Of a stretch of DNA of 64,000 nt, positions 21,979 through 32,004 are shown in pieces. This DNA is from Macrostomum hystrix. Lineage: Eukaryota > Platyhelminthes > Macrostomidae. Made by a program: the position numbers and the translations under genes. The notes under the pieces are model-generated. The model did no database searches. It was not told where the DNA came from and worked only from the letters and a program-made list of their open reading frames with translations. Location: assembly GCA_950097015.1 (NCBI GenBank), contig CATNEN010000029.1, positions 6,963,501 through 7,027,500 of the forward strand. Direction: 5' to 3'. How positions within the stretch are numbered: the first letter of the stretch is position 1; every line of letters starts with the position of its first letter.

Positions 21979-22440
21979 TCTGTCTGTTTACTGATTGGCC
22001 ACAGCCCTCAGAGTCTGTTTACTGATTGGCCACTAGCTCTCAGAGTCTGTTTACTGATTGGCCACAGCCCTCAGAGTCTGTTTACTGATTGGCCACTACT
22101 CTCAGAGTCTGTTTGCCGATTGGCCACTACTCTCAGAGTCTGTTTACTGATTAGCCACTACTCTCAGAGTCAGTTTACTGATTGGCCACAGCCCCCAGAG
22201 TCTGTTTACTGATTGGCCACTACTCTCAGAGTCTGTTTACTGATTGGCCACAGCCCTCAGAGTCTGTTTACTGATTGGCCACAGCTCTCAGAGTCTGTTT
22301 ACTGATTGGCCACTACTCTCAGAGTCTGTTTACTGATTGGCCACAGCCCTCAGAGTCTGTTTACTGATTGGCCACTACTCTCAGAGTCTGTTTACTGATT
22401 GGCCACAGGCCTTAGACTCAGTTTGCTCATTGGCCACAAC
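21979..22440. repeat. Minisatellite, 29-31-bp unit with a CCAAT-box core
   Basis: About 15 copies of a unit containing GTCTGTTTACTGATTGGCCA, followed by CAGCCCTCAGA or CTACTCTCAGA. Each copy carries ATTGG, the reverse of CCAAT. It ends about 60 bp before the first recognised T-box exon. Confidence 0.95.
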
Positions 22441-22499
22441 CCTTAGTCTCTATTTGTTACCTGTTTAGCATCAACCTCTAATCCCCCGCCCTTCATCAG

Positions 22500-24588
22500 A
22501 TCTGAAATTCGCTAACTGCCAGCTGGAGAACGGCAGCCTCTGGGACGAATTCGACCAGTTGGGAACGGAGATGATCGTCACCAAGGCTGGCAGGTGATTG
22601 GCTGCGACAATCTCCTCCAATCGCTGATTACTATAAGATTGTAGACAGTCAGCAACAAAGAGTCAGATAGATAGAAGATACAGTTCAATATTGAAATTCG
22701 AGTTGTAAAAAATTGTAAAAACTGCAATCCAAAACCGACCCACCCACCCTTGCTGTCTCCAGGCGGATGTTTCCCACCTATCAGCTCCGGCTAGCGGGCC
22801 TGGACCCCGGCGCCAGATACGCCCTGCTGCTGGACTTTGCTCCGTGCGATGATAAGCGCTATCGATACAGCTTTCACACGTCTAGCTGGATTGTAGCGGG
22901 TGAGTTCTGCACCTGACTCTCACACAGTCTGCACCTGACTCTCACACAGTCTGCACCTGACTCTCACACAGTCTGCACCCTCACAGTCTGCACCTGACTC
23001 TCACACAGTCTGCACCTGACTCTCACACAGTCTGCACCTGACTCTCACACAGTCTGCACCTGACTCTCACACAGTCTGCACCTGACTCTCACACAGTCTG
23101 CACCTGACTCTCACACTAGAATCCCAACCGAAACCCCAGCAGGCAAAGGTGACCCGCAGTCAGCCGGTCGAGTTCACGTGCACCAGGACAGCCCCGCCAG
23201 GGGTGCGCACTGGATGAAGCAGGCAGTCACTTTCGATAAGCTGAAGCTTACAAACAACCCGGCCGATGGGGGCGGTCACGTGAGCACTGGCGGGCTCTGT
23301 GATTGGCTGACTTTTTTGTTTAGTTTGAGAGGTGGATGATTGTGCAGAGTTTACTTGTCGATGGATAATTAGAAAGATTAGGAGTAAATTGCAGAGTATA
23401 TATTAATGAATTATAAGCGTACTGTAAAGTACTGTTGTACTTAGCACCTGTGCTCAATACACTCCAGTTGAAAGTTGTACTATTAACTCCTCCGCTTGGG
23501 TTCACAATGCTCAGATCGTCCTGAACTCGATGCACCGCTACCAGCCAAGGCTGCATATTGTTCGCCTCGGCGATGGCCACGAAGCTGACGACGCGGCCGA
23601 CTGCCGAGCTGCAACTCTTGCCGCAGCCGCTGCCGCAGTGGGTCCAGCTGAGGTTACGGCGTCGTCGGTTAGTCGCTATGGCAACATAGCAGCAGAGATC
23701 CGCACTTTCGCCTTTCAGGAGACAAAGTTCTATGCGGTCACAGCGTATCAAAATCACCGGGTCAGTGTAACATTTTAAAGTCAAATTACCTAATTCCAAT
23801 TGGCGCCAAACTCTAGATTTTCAAATTGGCGCCAAACTTTTAGATAACGCAGCTGAAAATTGCCAGCAATCCGTTTGCCAAAGGCTTCAGGGACTGCGAC
23901 CCCGATGATTGGTGAGACTGATGGGATTTAAAAAAATGTAGACCGGTTTTGCTAGATTCTTGCAGCGAAGCATTTTCTGAGAACAATTTTCGCTCATCAT
24001 CCTTAGCGTCGCGCAAGTGCTCAACCAGCTCAGTCTGCCGTCCAAGATGCCCCGGGCGCTGCTGGCCGGAGTCACGGCGGCTCAGGCAAAGCGATGCGCC
24101 TCCAGCGCAGGCAGCGGGGCCAGCCAGCACCAGCACCAGTGCCATCAGCAGGTGGCTGCGGCGGCGGCGGCTGCGGCTGCAGCTGCGGCGCTTCAGTTTC
24201 ACGGGCAGCAGTCAGGTGGGACATAAAGAAGTGGCGATTATGGGGATGGTTTGAAAATGGGATCTGGGACGGTTTGAAAATGGGATCTGGGACGGTTTGA
24301 AAATGGGATCTGGGTTCGGTTTGAAAATGGGATCTGGGATGGCCTGAAAATGGGATCTGGGATAGTTTGAAATCGGGATGTAAAAGCAAATTGGGGAAAC
24401 AAAAACAGGGCATCTGAGACACAAACTCTGAAACAAGGCACTCGATTCCCAATTAAAGTCAATCAGGTCACGGCCACCTCGGCAGCTGTTCAAATTGCGG
24501 GCTCATGCTTTGCTAGCAGAGTCAGCGGCTGCAACAGCGCCTTCTCGCCAGGAATCTACCAGCATCAGCAGCAGCAAAGTCATGAACA

Positions 24589-24624
<36 letters not shown>

Positions 24625-24823
24625 CTATATGCGGCCTTTCTATCAGCAGCATTCGCACTCACACTATCACCATGCCTACCAGCACCACCATCATCAGCCT
24701 TCGGCGGCGGCAGCCGCTGCCGCTGCTGCAGCTGCGGCAGCTGATTTGTCGGCAGCCGCCGTTGCCTCCTACTATCAGCAGCAGCAACAGCAGGCCTTCT
24801 ATTCTGGCTGCTTGCCAAAATGA
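22500..24823 (+). CDS. T-box transcription factor, Tbx1/10-like (5' exons not found)
   Basis: Seven in-frame exons: 22500-22593, 22763-22899, 23143-23279, 23515-23760, 23844-23911, 24007-24215, 24486-24823, all with GT-AG borders, giving about 408 residues. The start is missing, and exon 7 has a competing acceptor at 24467 that would change the frame. The T-box covers the first five exons: [20 protein letters not shown], then [40 protein letters not shown], and [15 protein letters not shown]. The DDKRYRY and DCDPDDW signatures point to the Tbx1/10 subfamily. An Ala-rich insertion of about 25 residues interrupts the domain in exon 4. The C-terminal region has poly-Ala, poly-Gln and His-rich runs. 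The expected role is sequence-specific DNA binding during development. The introns are short, and intron 3 carries a 22-bp array. Confidence 0.92.
22903..23117. repeat. Intronic minisatellite, 22-bp unit
   Basis: About ten copies of a unit containing CTCTCACACAGTCTGCACC, including one shortened copy at about 22977. It fills most of the T-box intron between 22899 and 23143 and begins right at the donor. Confidence 0.95.
24246..24372. repeat. Intronic minisatellite, about 23-bp unit
   Basis: Five to six copies of a unit containing GGTTTGAAAATGGGATCTGG. It lies in the last T-box intron (24216-24485). Confidence 0.93.
24593..24623 (+). repeat. CAG microsatellite coding poly-Gln in the T-box C-terminus
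   Basis: A run of about ten CAG/CAA codons in exon 7, followed by His-rich and poly-Ala stretches. It is in frame with the T-box exons. Confidence 0.85.
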
Positions 24824-24992
24824 TACGGAAAGATTTTTTCACAATGTTCTTCGCTTTTGTGGGTGCAAAAAGTCTCCCTTCGTTGTTTCAACTACTCTGT
24901 TTATAAGCATTGTAATTTACATTGACTGCCTCGATCGACTTGATGCTTTTGAGGCTTGATGCATGAGCCACCGTGTTCTATAGTTAGATGAT

Positions 24993-25862
24993 TAGATGGC
25001 TGTCCAATAATGGATGGTTGTCCAATAATGGATGGTTGCCCAATAATGGATGGTTGTCCAATAATGGATGGTTGTCCAATAATGGATGGTTGTCCAATAA
25101 TGGATGGTTGTCCAATAATGGATGGCTGTCCAATAATGGATGGTTGTCCAATAATGTATGGCTGTCCAATAATGTATGGCTGTCCAATAATGGATGGTTG
25201 TCCAATAATGGATGGTTGCCCGATAATGGATGGTTGTCCAATAATGGATGGTTGCCCAATAATGGATGGTTGTCCAATAATGGATGGCTGTCCAATAATG
25301 GATGGTTTTCCAATAATGGATGGTTGTCCAATAATGGATGGTTGTCCAATAATGGATGGTTGTCCAATAATGGATGGTTGTCCAATAATGGATGGCTGTC
25401 CAATAATGGATGGCTGTCCAATAATGTATGGCTGTCCAATAATGGATGGTTGTCCAATAATGGATGGTTGCCCGATAATGGATGGTTGTCCAATAATGGA
25501 TGGTTGCCCAATAATGGATGGTTGTCCAATAATGGATGGCTGTCCAATAATGGATGGTTTCCAATAATGGATGGTTGTCCAATAATGGATGGTTGTCCAA
25601 TAATGGATGGTTGCCCAATAATGGATGGTTGTCCAATAATGGATGGTTGTCCAATAATGGATGGTTGTCCAATAATGGATGGTTGTCCAATAATGGATGG
25701 CTGTCCAATAATGGATGGTTGTCCAATAATGGATGGTTGTCCAATAATGGATGGCTGTCCAATAATGGATGGTTGTCCAATAATGGATGGTTGTCCAATA
25801 ATGGATGGCTGTCCAATAATGGATGGTTGTCCAATAATGGATGGTTGTCCAATAATGGATGG
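24993..25862. repeat. Minisatellite, 18-bp unit
   Basis: About 48 copies of GGTTGTCCAATAATGGAT with GGCTG, GCCC and TGTATGG variants. A variant-bearing block at 25140-25300 recurs at 25420-25560, showing internal duplication. The 18-bp period keeps several frames open in both directions. It starts about 170 bp after the T-box stop. Confidence 0.97.
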
Positions 25863-26111
25863 CTGAGTAATACGCTCGTAATTACTGGTTGTATCGCATC
25901 ATATAAACCACTAGCTTGCAGAAAAAACAACTAATGTACAAAGGCTTTTTTAGAAATAAAATTGTAATAAATCCTCAAAATGTTTTCGTCCTTGATTTTT
26001 ACATAATAGCAATAAAAATTTAATTAAAAAATTAACTAATTTCAGCCTAGATAGCCTACGTGACAAATATCTTCTGTAAGACAGTCGTTACATTGATTGA
26101 GTTGTTCGATC
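25863..26111. other. Spacer between two arrays
   Basis: AT-rich. An AATAAA-like element at 25955-25962 could be a poly(A) signal, though it lies far from the T-box stop. Confidence 0.4.
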
Positions 26112-26772
26112 TTGAGCAGAGGATTACTGGATTAAGAGTAGCTTGGCATAGGAGATTACTGGATTAAGAGTGGCTTGGCATAGGAGATTATTGGATTAAG
26201 AGTAGCTTGGCATAGGAGATTACTTGGATTAAGAGTGGCTTGGCATAGGAGATTACTTGGATTAAGAGTAGCTTGGCATAGGAGATTACTTGGATTAAGA
26301 GTGGCTTGGCATAGGAGATTACTGGATTAAGAGTAGCTTGGCATAGGAGATTACTTGGATTAAGAGTGGCTTGGCATAGGAGATTATTGGATTAAGAGTA
26401 GCTTGGCATAGGAGATTACTTGGATTAAGAGTGGCTTGGCATAGGAGATTACTTGGATTAAGAGTGGCTTGGCCTGGAGTAGAGGATTACTGGATTAAGA
26501 GTAGCTTGGCATAGGAGATTACTTGGATTAAGAGTGGCTTGGCATAGGAGATTACTTGGATTAAGAGTGGCTTGGCATAGGAGATTACTTGGATTAAGAG
26601 TGGCTTGGCATAGGAGATTACTGGATTAAGAGTGGCTTGGCATAGGAGATTACTGGATTAAGAGTGGCTTGGCATAGGAGATTACTTGGATTAAGAGTGG
26701 CTTGGCCTGGAGTAGAGGATTACTTGGATTAAGAGTGGCTTGGCATAGGAGATTACTGGATTAAGAGTGGCT
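26112..26772. repeat. Minisatellite, 32-33-bp unit
   Basis: About 20 copies of a unit containing GGATTAAGAGTGGCTTGGCA followed by TAGGAGATTACT. Variants include TAGC for TGGC, one T shorter, and a repeated CCTGGAGTAGAGG block at 26475 and 26705. Confidence 0.96.
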
Positions 26773-27564
26773 GCAGATATTTACTCCGACAATACCCAGA
26801 GCAAAAAATAATGAAGGTAGAACCATAGAAGGCCATCCGTATGTGAATTTTACATTTGCTAAGCTGCAGCTACAAATATATATTTGTTTAGTTTCGATCA
26901 GGATAAGGAAAGGGTTATAATAATTTTATTAACGAATAGAAACGCTGATGATTGACCATGCGGTGTAGTTAATTTAAATTTTGCAACACAAAGGTTTCAG
27001 GGCAGCGAAGTATGGCTCAATTTTATTTACGCACATAGGCAGAAGCATGTTCTAGCTTTACTACTGTACGCTACGTTTAGTAGTATAGCGAAATGTTTTA
27101 GTAGTAGTTGCTAATAAAATAATAAAAGAACTCGCGTTCTATATTAAGAGACTTGTAATAAGTCAGGGGCGACTCCGAGTAGGTATTTTACATAGACAGT
27201 GCATTTTCTCTGTCAGTTTGATATTGATTAGTCATCAGTAAGGCAATACAGATATAAAGTACTTATAACGGCTTATTCAATAGATTTAAGTAGATGCAGA
27301 ACGTAATAGAAATTTTAAAATGTTAACTTTAAACAGAGAGAAAAGGAAGGCCGGTGGTTCTCTTGTAGCGGAAATCGGCGGGACCTTGAAAAAAGAAGAA
27401 CGAGCGGAGCAGGGGGTGGGCGGGGTAGCAAGCTAAAACGCGCCAACCAATCAGCTTCATTGTCTTTGTTCATCAACTTTCAACAAAGCGAAATGCTTTG
27501 CAAATCTTTCTATTATTATTATTACCAACGAATTTTTGTTAGAAATATATGAATCGTCGCTATT
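26773..27564. other. Intergenic region between convergent T-box and CK2 beta genes
   Basis: No coding region is supported. Two CCAAT-like ACCAATCAG motifs occur near 27448. Confidence 0.5.
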
Positions 27565-28499
27565 TTAACGCTTCGCGTTGCTATAGGAACTGCGCGCCGG
27601 CGGCACTTTGAAACTAGCGGCGGCCTGGTACTGCAGCTGGTAGGCCAGCGGGTGCACTTTGAAGCCGTACAGACGCGGCACGAACTGATTGGCCGGCCGT
27701 TTGGGCCGGTATTCCGGGTGCACTAAAAATAGCATATGGGGAAATCCCGTGCCAAAGTAGGCGCCGTCGGTGTGGTGGTGACGAGAAGACTTCGGCGTAT
27801 AGACGTCCTGACACTTCGGGCAGTAGAGCTTCACCATGGCCTCGCCGGGCACATCCGACAGGCCTGCGGAAGAGGGTGAAGCAGCGGTGATTGGCTGAAG
27901 CTTTCCCTTAGCCCTACAAACCCGTAGCTGGTAATACACTGCATTCAAATATCATAGAGAGAAATTATACCATATAGATATACAACCTATTAGCATCACA
28001 ACCACAACCCATACACAAATTGTATCACTTTAGCTGTGATTCGAACTCCCGATCTCACGGTCAATTTTTAATCCGGAATAGCTAAGCTGTTTAAACCCGA
28101 AAAAAATAGCAAAAAACAATTCATAAATGCTCACCAATTGGCATGACCGGCTGATTCTCGCAGTAGACTCGCGGACAGAAGCTAAATTCGCCATTCTGCC
28201 ATTTCTCAATCATCTGGGCGATACCGCGGTTAGTCATAATGTAGCGGGCGTGGATCAGGCCGTAGAGCATCTCGGCAGCCTGCTCAATGATGTCGGACTG
28301 GTTGGCGTCGGACAGGTTGTCGTCGGCCTTCAAGGTCCAGGATCATGTCCAGAGCCTGGTGATAGTGGGGCACCTGTTCATTTAGGCCGGTCAGGTTAAA
28401 CTTGTCCTGAATGTAATCTTCGTCAACCTCGCAGAAGAATTCGTTGCCTCGCAGGCCGCAGAACCAGGAGATCCAAGAAACTTCCTCGCTGGAACTCAT
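27565..28499 (-). CDS. CK2B: Casein kinase II regulatory subunit beta, two coding exons, one apparent +1-base frameshift
   Basis: Exon 1 is 28499-28135 and exon 2 is 27863-27565, with a GTGAGC...CCGCAG intron. The encoded protein starts [15 protein letters not shown] and matches the family almost residue for residue. It shows N-E-F-F-C-E-V-D, the acidic loop, the Zn-binding Cys pairs (C-P-R-V-Y-C and C-P-K-C), and the [10 protein letters not shown] segment. Length would be about 220 residues (vertebrate 215). CK2 beta forms the dimer core of the tetrameric Ser/Thr kinase CK2. Near 28328, just after D-L-E, one extra base in a GG pair shifts the frame; removing one base restores the family sequence and also the intron phase. 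Introns are retained, so this is not a processed pseudogene. An acceptor-like TTCCAGCAG lies 20 bp upstream of the ATG. Confidence 0.95.
28005..28080 (-). mobile_element. Degenerate SINE-A head
   Basis: Minus-strand GGGAGTTCGAATCAC followed by ACAATTTGTG resembles the SINE-A B-box and the start of its body. It lies in the CK2 beta intron. It is short and diverged. Confidence 0.4.
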
Positions 28500-28734
28500 G
28501 GCGTCTAGTTGGCGGCGCACTGCTGGAACGGTTGAGGTGTGACGGATCCAATACATTGAATAGTTAATAATATGCAGTGGATCTTCAAGTATGTATTTTA
28601 AAAAACAAAACAAATAGAGATCGAACTTGTAAACATTTTTAGAACGGACGGAGGCTTAGCTTACGAAATTAACGGAGGTTCATTTCGATACAAAACGTAT
28701 AGAAATAACAACAAATGACACCTGCCTTAACTGG

Positions 28735-28985
28735 ACCAGATGTGCAGCGGATAGCACAGCCGCAGCTATTGCGCACGGATGTTCATTCCATGGACTGGGA
28801 GGACGCGACACGCACTCAATTATCCAGCTAATGCTGGTACCCACTGAAAAGCTGGGAGAACTGAATCAATGCAGAGTTAAGTGCCATGCTAAAAACCACA
28901 AATTGTTCCTGCGAAGTCGGGAATCGAACCCCCGCCCGAATCTAAGTCGTAAATTTCGACATTCTAACAACTAGTCAACAAACCC
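28735..28985 (-). mobile_element. SINE-A copy (minus orientation)
   Basis: The minus strand has a tRNA-like head with GGGTTCGATTCCCGAC and GGAACAATTTGTG, a body with ACCAGCATTAGCTGG, and the tail CCAGTCCATGGAATG. It is collinear with the copy at 10805-11056 and lies upstream of CK2 beta. Confidence 0.75.
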
Positions 28986-29614
28986 TACGCCAAGCTTGCA
29001 AAAATAACTGAGCTAAAGCTCGCAAAGCTAACCTAGGTTAAGCTTTAAAAAGTAACGGAACTTAAAATAGAAAAAAGTAACGCCAGCTAATATTTTAGTA
29101 AAAGAAAAGAAGGTTCGAAAAAATAAGAGTAGGAAATTCATATTCAAATTAAAGAAAATTACCTCACTGACTACTAGAAGTAAATAGAAAGGACAAAGTT
29201 AAGAAAAAAACTATTTGAAATAGTCTCAACCAATTTATTGATACTTTGCAGCAATCGAACACCAGCATAGAAGCAAGTCCGAGTTAAAGTGCAGATTTTG
29301 TTTAAATAAAACAAGAGTAGATTAGTAAAACATCCGCCACTTTGAGCACTTGTGCCGTTTTTGTTACGGATGTTAAGGACATAAAAAGAGGGTTTCTGGC
29401 AGCAAAAGATTGCTTGAGGAAAATAAAATAAAATAGGCAAAATCTGTGACTTTGTAAGCATTTCTACTTATTGTTCATGCCAGGCTGTGGAAGATTTCTT
29501 AATGAATATTAACCAACTAATGAATACAGATTGTGAAAAACTTTGACAGAAACAAAGTAAACACAAACAAATAACAATGCAAGAGTCGCCGAGAAGGTTC
29601 AATCAATCAATCAA

Positions 29615-29646
<32 letters not shown>

Positions 29647-30289
29647 CCAATCGATCAAATAAAAATTCAATAAAATTTAGTGTGAAGAACATGCGATCAT
29701 ACGAGCAACTGGTGAGTGCTAAAGCAAGCAAGTCTCCAGGGTTTGTGTGCGTGGGTAAGCCATGGCAACAAAGTAAAAATACAGTTTCGGTAAAAAAAAT
29801 TGACTAGCTTGATTTATTTGTTTGACGAAATTTGACAACAAAATCTGAATTAGTTATATTTCTCTTCTGTTTGTGCAGTTTCCAAAAGACCATTGCCTAT
29901 ACCAGTTAAAGTTTTGGTATATTGTTATATAAAAAACTAACTAAAATGCTTCAACTATGATGTTGAGCTATAGTACCCGAAACAGAAACCGCTACTCAAT
30001 TTGAAAACAAAACAGAAACGGAAGTGACGAAATGAAAAGAATAAAATAAAATTTGTGAGAAAATAAGCTAGCGAATAACAATAGGACTACCAGTAATGAG
30101 GATCTTTGAGCTCTGAAAAACTCTTCTTCTTAATCGGAAGAGCGAAATTCATTGCGACAAAAAACTTGCGCCATGGTAAACGACATGCTAGAAAAGCCAA
30201 ACGTAAGTTTAAAAAAGTCATAAAACACTGCGGTAGCTACTTAAAAGTAGAGTAATTAAGCTAGTCTACTATTGTAATATAAAATCTAG
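28986..30289. other. AT-rich intergenic region with an AATC microsatellite
   Basis: No gene is recognised. An AATC/AACC tetranucleotide run spans 29602-29656. Confidence 0.5.
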
Positions 30290-31202
30290 TTCTGAATCAG
30301 ATTAGCCTGAACAGATGCACAGCTGGATCAGATTAGCCTGAACAGATGCACAGCTGAATCAGATTAGCCTGAACAGATGCACAGCTGAATCAGATTAGCC
30401 TGAACAGATGCACAGCTGAATCAGATTAGCCTGAACAGATGTACAGCTGAATCAGATTAGCCTGAACAGATGCACAGCTGAATCAGATTAGCCTGAACAG
30501 ATGCACAGCTGAATCAGATTAGCCTGAACAGATGCACAGCTGAATCAGATTAGCCTGAACAGATGCACAGCTGAATCAGATTAGCCTGAACAGATGCACA
30601 GCTGAATCAGATTAGCCTGAACAGATGCACAGCTGAATCAGATTAGCCTGAACAGATGCACAGCTGAATCAGATTAGCCTGAACAGATGCACAGCTGAAT
30701 CAGATTAGCCTGAACAGATGCACAGCTGAATCAGATTAGCCTGAACAGATGCACAGCTGAATCAGATTAGCCTGAACAGATGCACAGCTGAATCAGATTA
30801 GCCTGAACAGATGCACAGCTGAATCAGATTAGCCTGAACAGATGCACAGCTGAATCAGATTAGCCTGAACAGATGCACAGCTGGATGAGATTAGCCTGAA
30901 CAGATGCACAGCTGAATCAGATTAGCCTGAACAGATGTACAGCTGGATGAGATTAGCCTGAACAGATGCACAGCTGAATCAGATTAGCCTGAACAGATGC
31001 ACAGCTGGATGAGATTAGCCTGAACAGATGCACAGCTGAATCAGATTAGCCTGAACAGATGCACAGCTGAATCAGATTAGCCTGAACAGATGCACAGCTG
31101 AATCAGATTAGCCTGAACAGATGCACAGCTGAATCAGATTAGCCTGAACAGATGCACAGCTGGATCAGATTAGCCTGAACAGATGCACAGCTGGATGAGA
31201 AC
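30290..31202. repeat. Minisatellite, 31-bp unit, very homogeneous
   Basis: About 29 copies of a unit containing CAGATTAGCCTGAACAGATG followed by CACAGCTGAAT. Most copies are identical; a GGATGAG variant is confined to the 3' part. This homogeneity suggests recent expansion. It ends about 15 bp before the stop of the minus-strand frame at 31217. Confidence 0.97.
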
Positions 31203-31216
31203 ACTGACGAATTCTG

Positions 31217-31771
31217 CTAACCAGAGCTGTCCTCAGGACGTACAAGGCCAATTAGACCATCGCAACGCATAGCAACCCGATTTAAATCCCAGTTCAATGC
31301 GGCGGAATCGAAGCCGGAACCTCTGGCAGGTGGAGGTGCCGACCGTACAGCGGATACCGCAGCGGCAACCGAGGCAGCGGCTGCACTTCCACCGCCACAG
31401 TCGTGGCTGCCGACAGGGAAGAGACCAGCAGCGAGACGCCGACGAATTGTGATAATCAACAGCCAGCAGAGTGGAACAGCAACTGCGGCAGCCGCTGCTG
31501 CTCCTAGAAGAACAGTGCGCTTGCTTGTTGAAGGCGCTGAGCTGGACGGTTCGCCAGGACTGGCCGATTCGAAGTCAAAGCGCCGACTAAACTGCAGATA
31601 GTCTGCAGTGCATAGAATTTCAGAAGGAAATAGGTGAACAAATAGGCGAGGCAGAAACGAGCGAAACTGTCTGACTGTCCGCCGGCTGACAATGAACAGG
31701 CAATATTCAACGCCAGCCAACGGATCAGCGGCATCTTCGCTGTCTAGATCGTCTAGTCTATTTAGAATCTC
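31217..31771 (-). CDS. Exon with duplicated TIR/SEFIR-like segment followed by a membrane helix
   Basis: The frame runs from an acceptor (pyrimidine tract, TTTAG at 31772) to a TAG at 31217. The first 140 bp are an almost exact copy of 32991-33132 and encode the Y-C-L-F-I-V-S-R-R strand region of a TIR/SEFIR-like fold. The frame then continues as Ser-rich sequence, a hydrophobic Ala/Val/Leu segment with R-R-R after it (a likely transmembrane helix), and a Gly/Ala-rich tail. An internal acceptor-like CACTGCAG near 31600 may mean that only the second part is used. Spliced to the donor at 32005, the phase is wrong and a stop follows at once, so the model is unresolved. It could be an alternative last exon, a duplicated exon of a neighbouring gene, or a decayed copy. 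Confidence 0.4.
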   Translation of the reverse strand, partial: EILNRLDDLDSEDAADPLAGVEYCLFIVSRRTVRQFRSFLPRLFVHLFPSEILCTADYLQFSRRFDFESASPGEPSSSAPSTSKRTVLLGAAAAAAVAVPLCWLLIITIRRRLAAGLFPVGSHDCGGGSAAAASVAAAVSAVRSAPPPARGSGFDSAALNWDLNRVAMRCDGLIGLVRPEDSSG

Positions 31772-31844
31772 CTAAATAGAGAAAAAAAATATGAATCTCA
31801 GACAATGGGCCCTAATATTTGAAGCGACAATTCTCAGGGTGTGA

Positions 31845-31950
31845 CAACTTCCCCAGTCCATGGACTGAACTTCTGTACACAGCCTTTGGAAGCGCCGTGC
31901 AATAGCTGCGGCTGCGTCACTGGCTGTACATCTGTGGCTTAACTAGACTA
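31845..31950 (+). mobile_element. SINE-A tail fragment (plus orientation)
   Basis: CAGTCCATGGACTG (31854-31867) is followed by TACACAGCCTTTGGAAGC and GCAATAGCTGCGGC. This is the reverse of the 10830-10881 tail. It lies in the presumed intron between 31772 and 32004. Confidence 0.7.
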
Positions 31951-32004
31951 AGTGTCATTTCTATCTATCTATACGGTCAGAGAAGGGTCAAAGAGTGTAC
32001 TTAC

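Noticed and set aside
24984-25934. Frames of up to 312 codons on both strands with repeated short peptides
   Set aside because: An 18-bp array (multiple of three) keeps the frames open; no non-repeat coding sequence is attached.
30290-31202. Regular 31-bp repeats, considered as a CRISPR array
   Set aside because: The units are contiguous with no unique spacers, and the genome is eukaryotic; it is a minisatellite.
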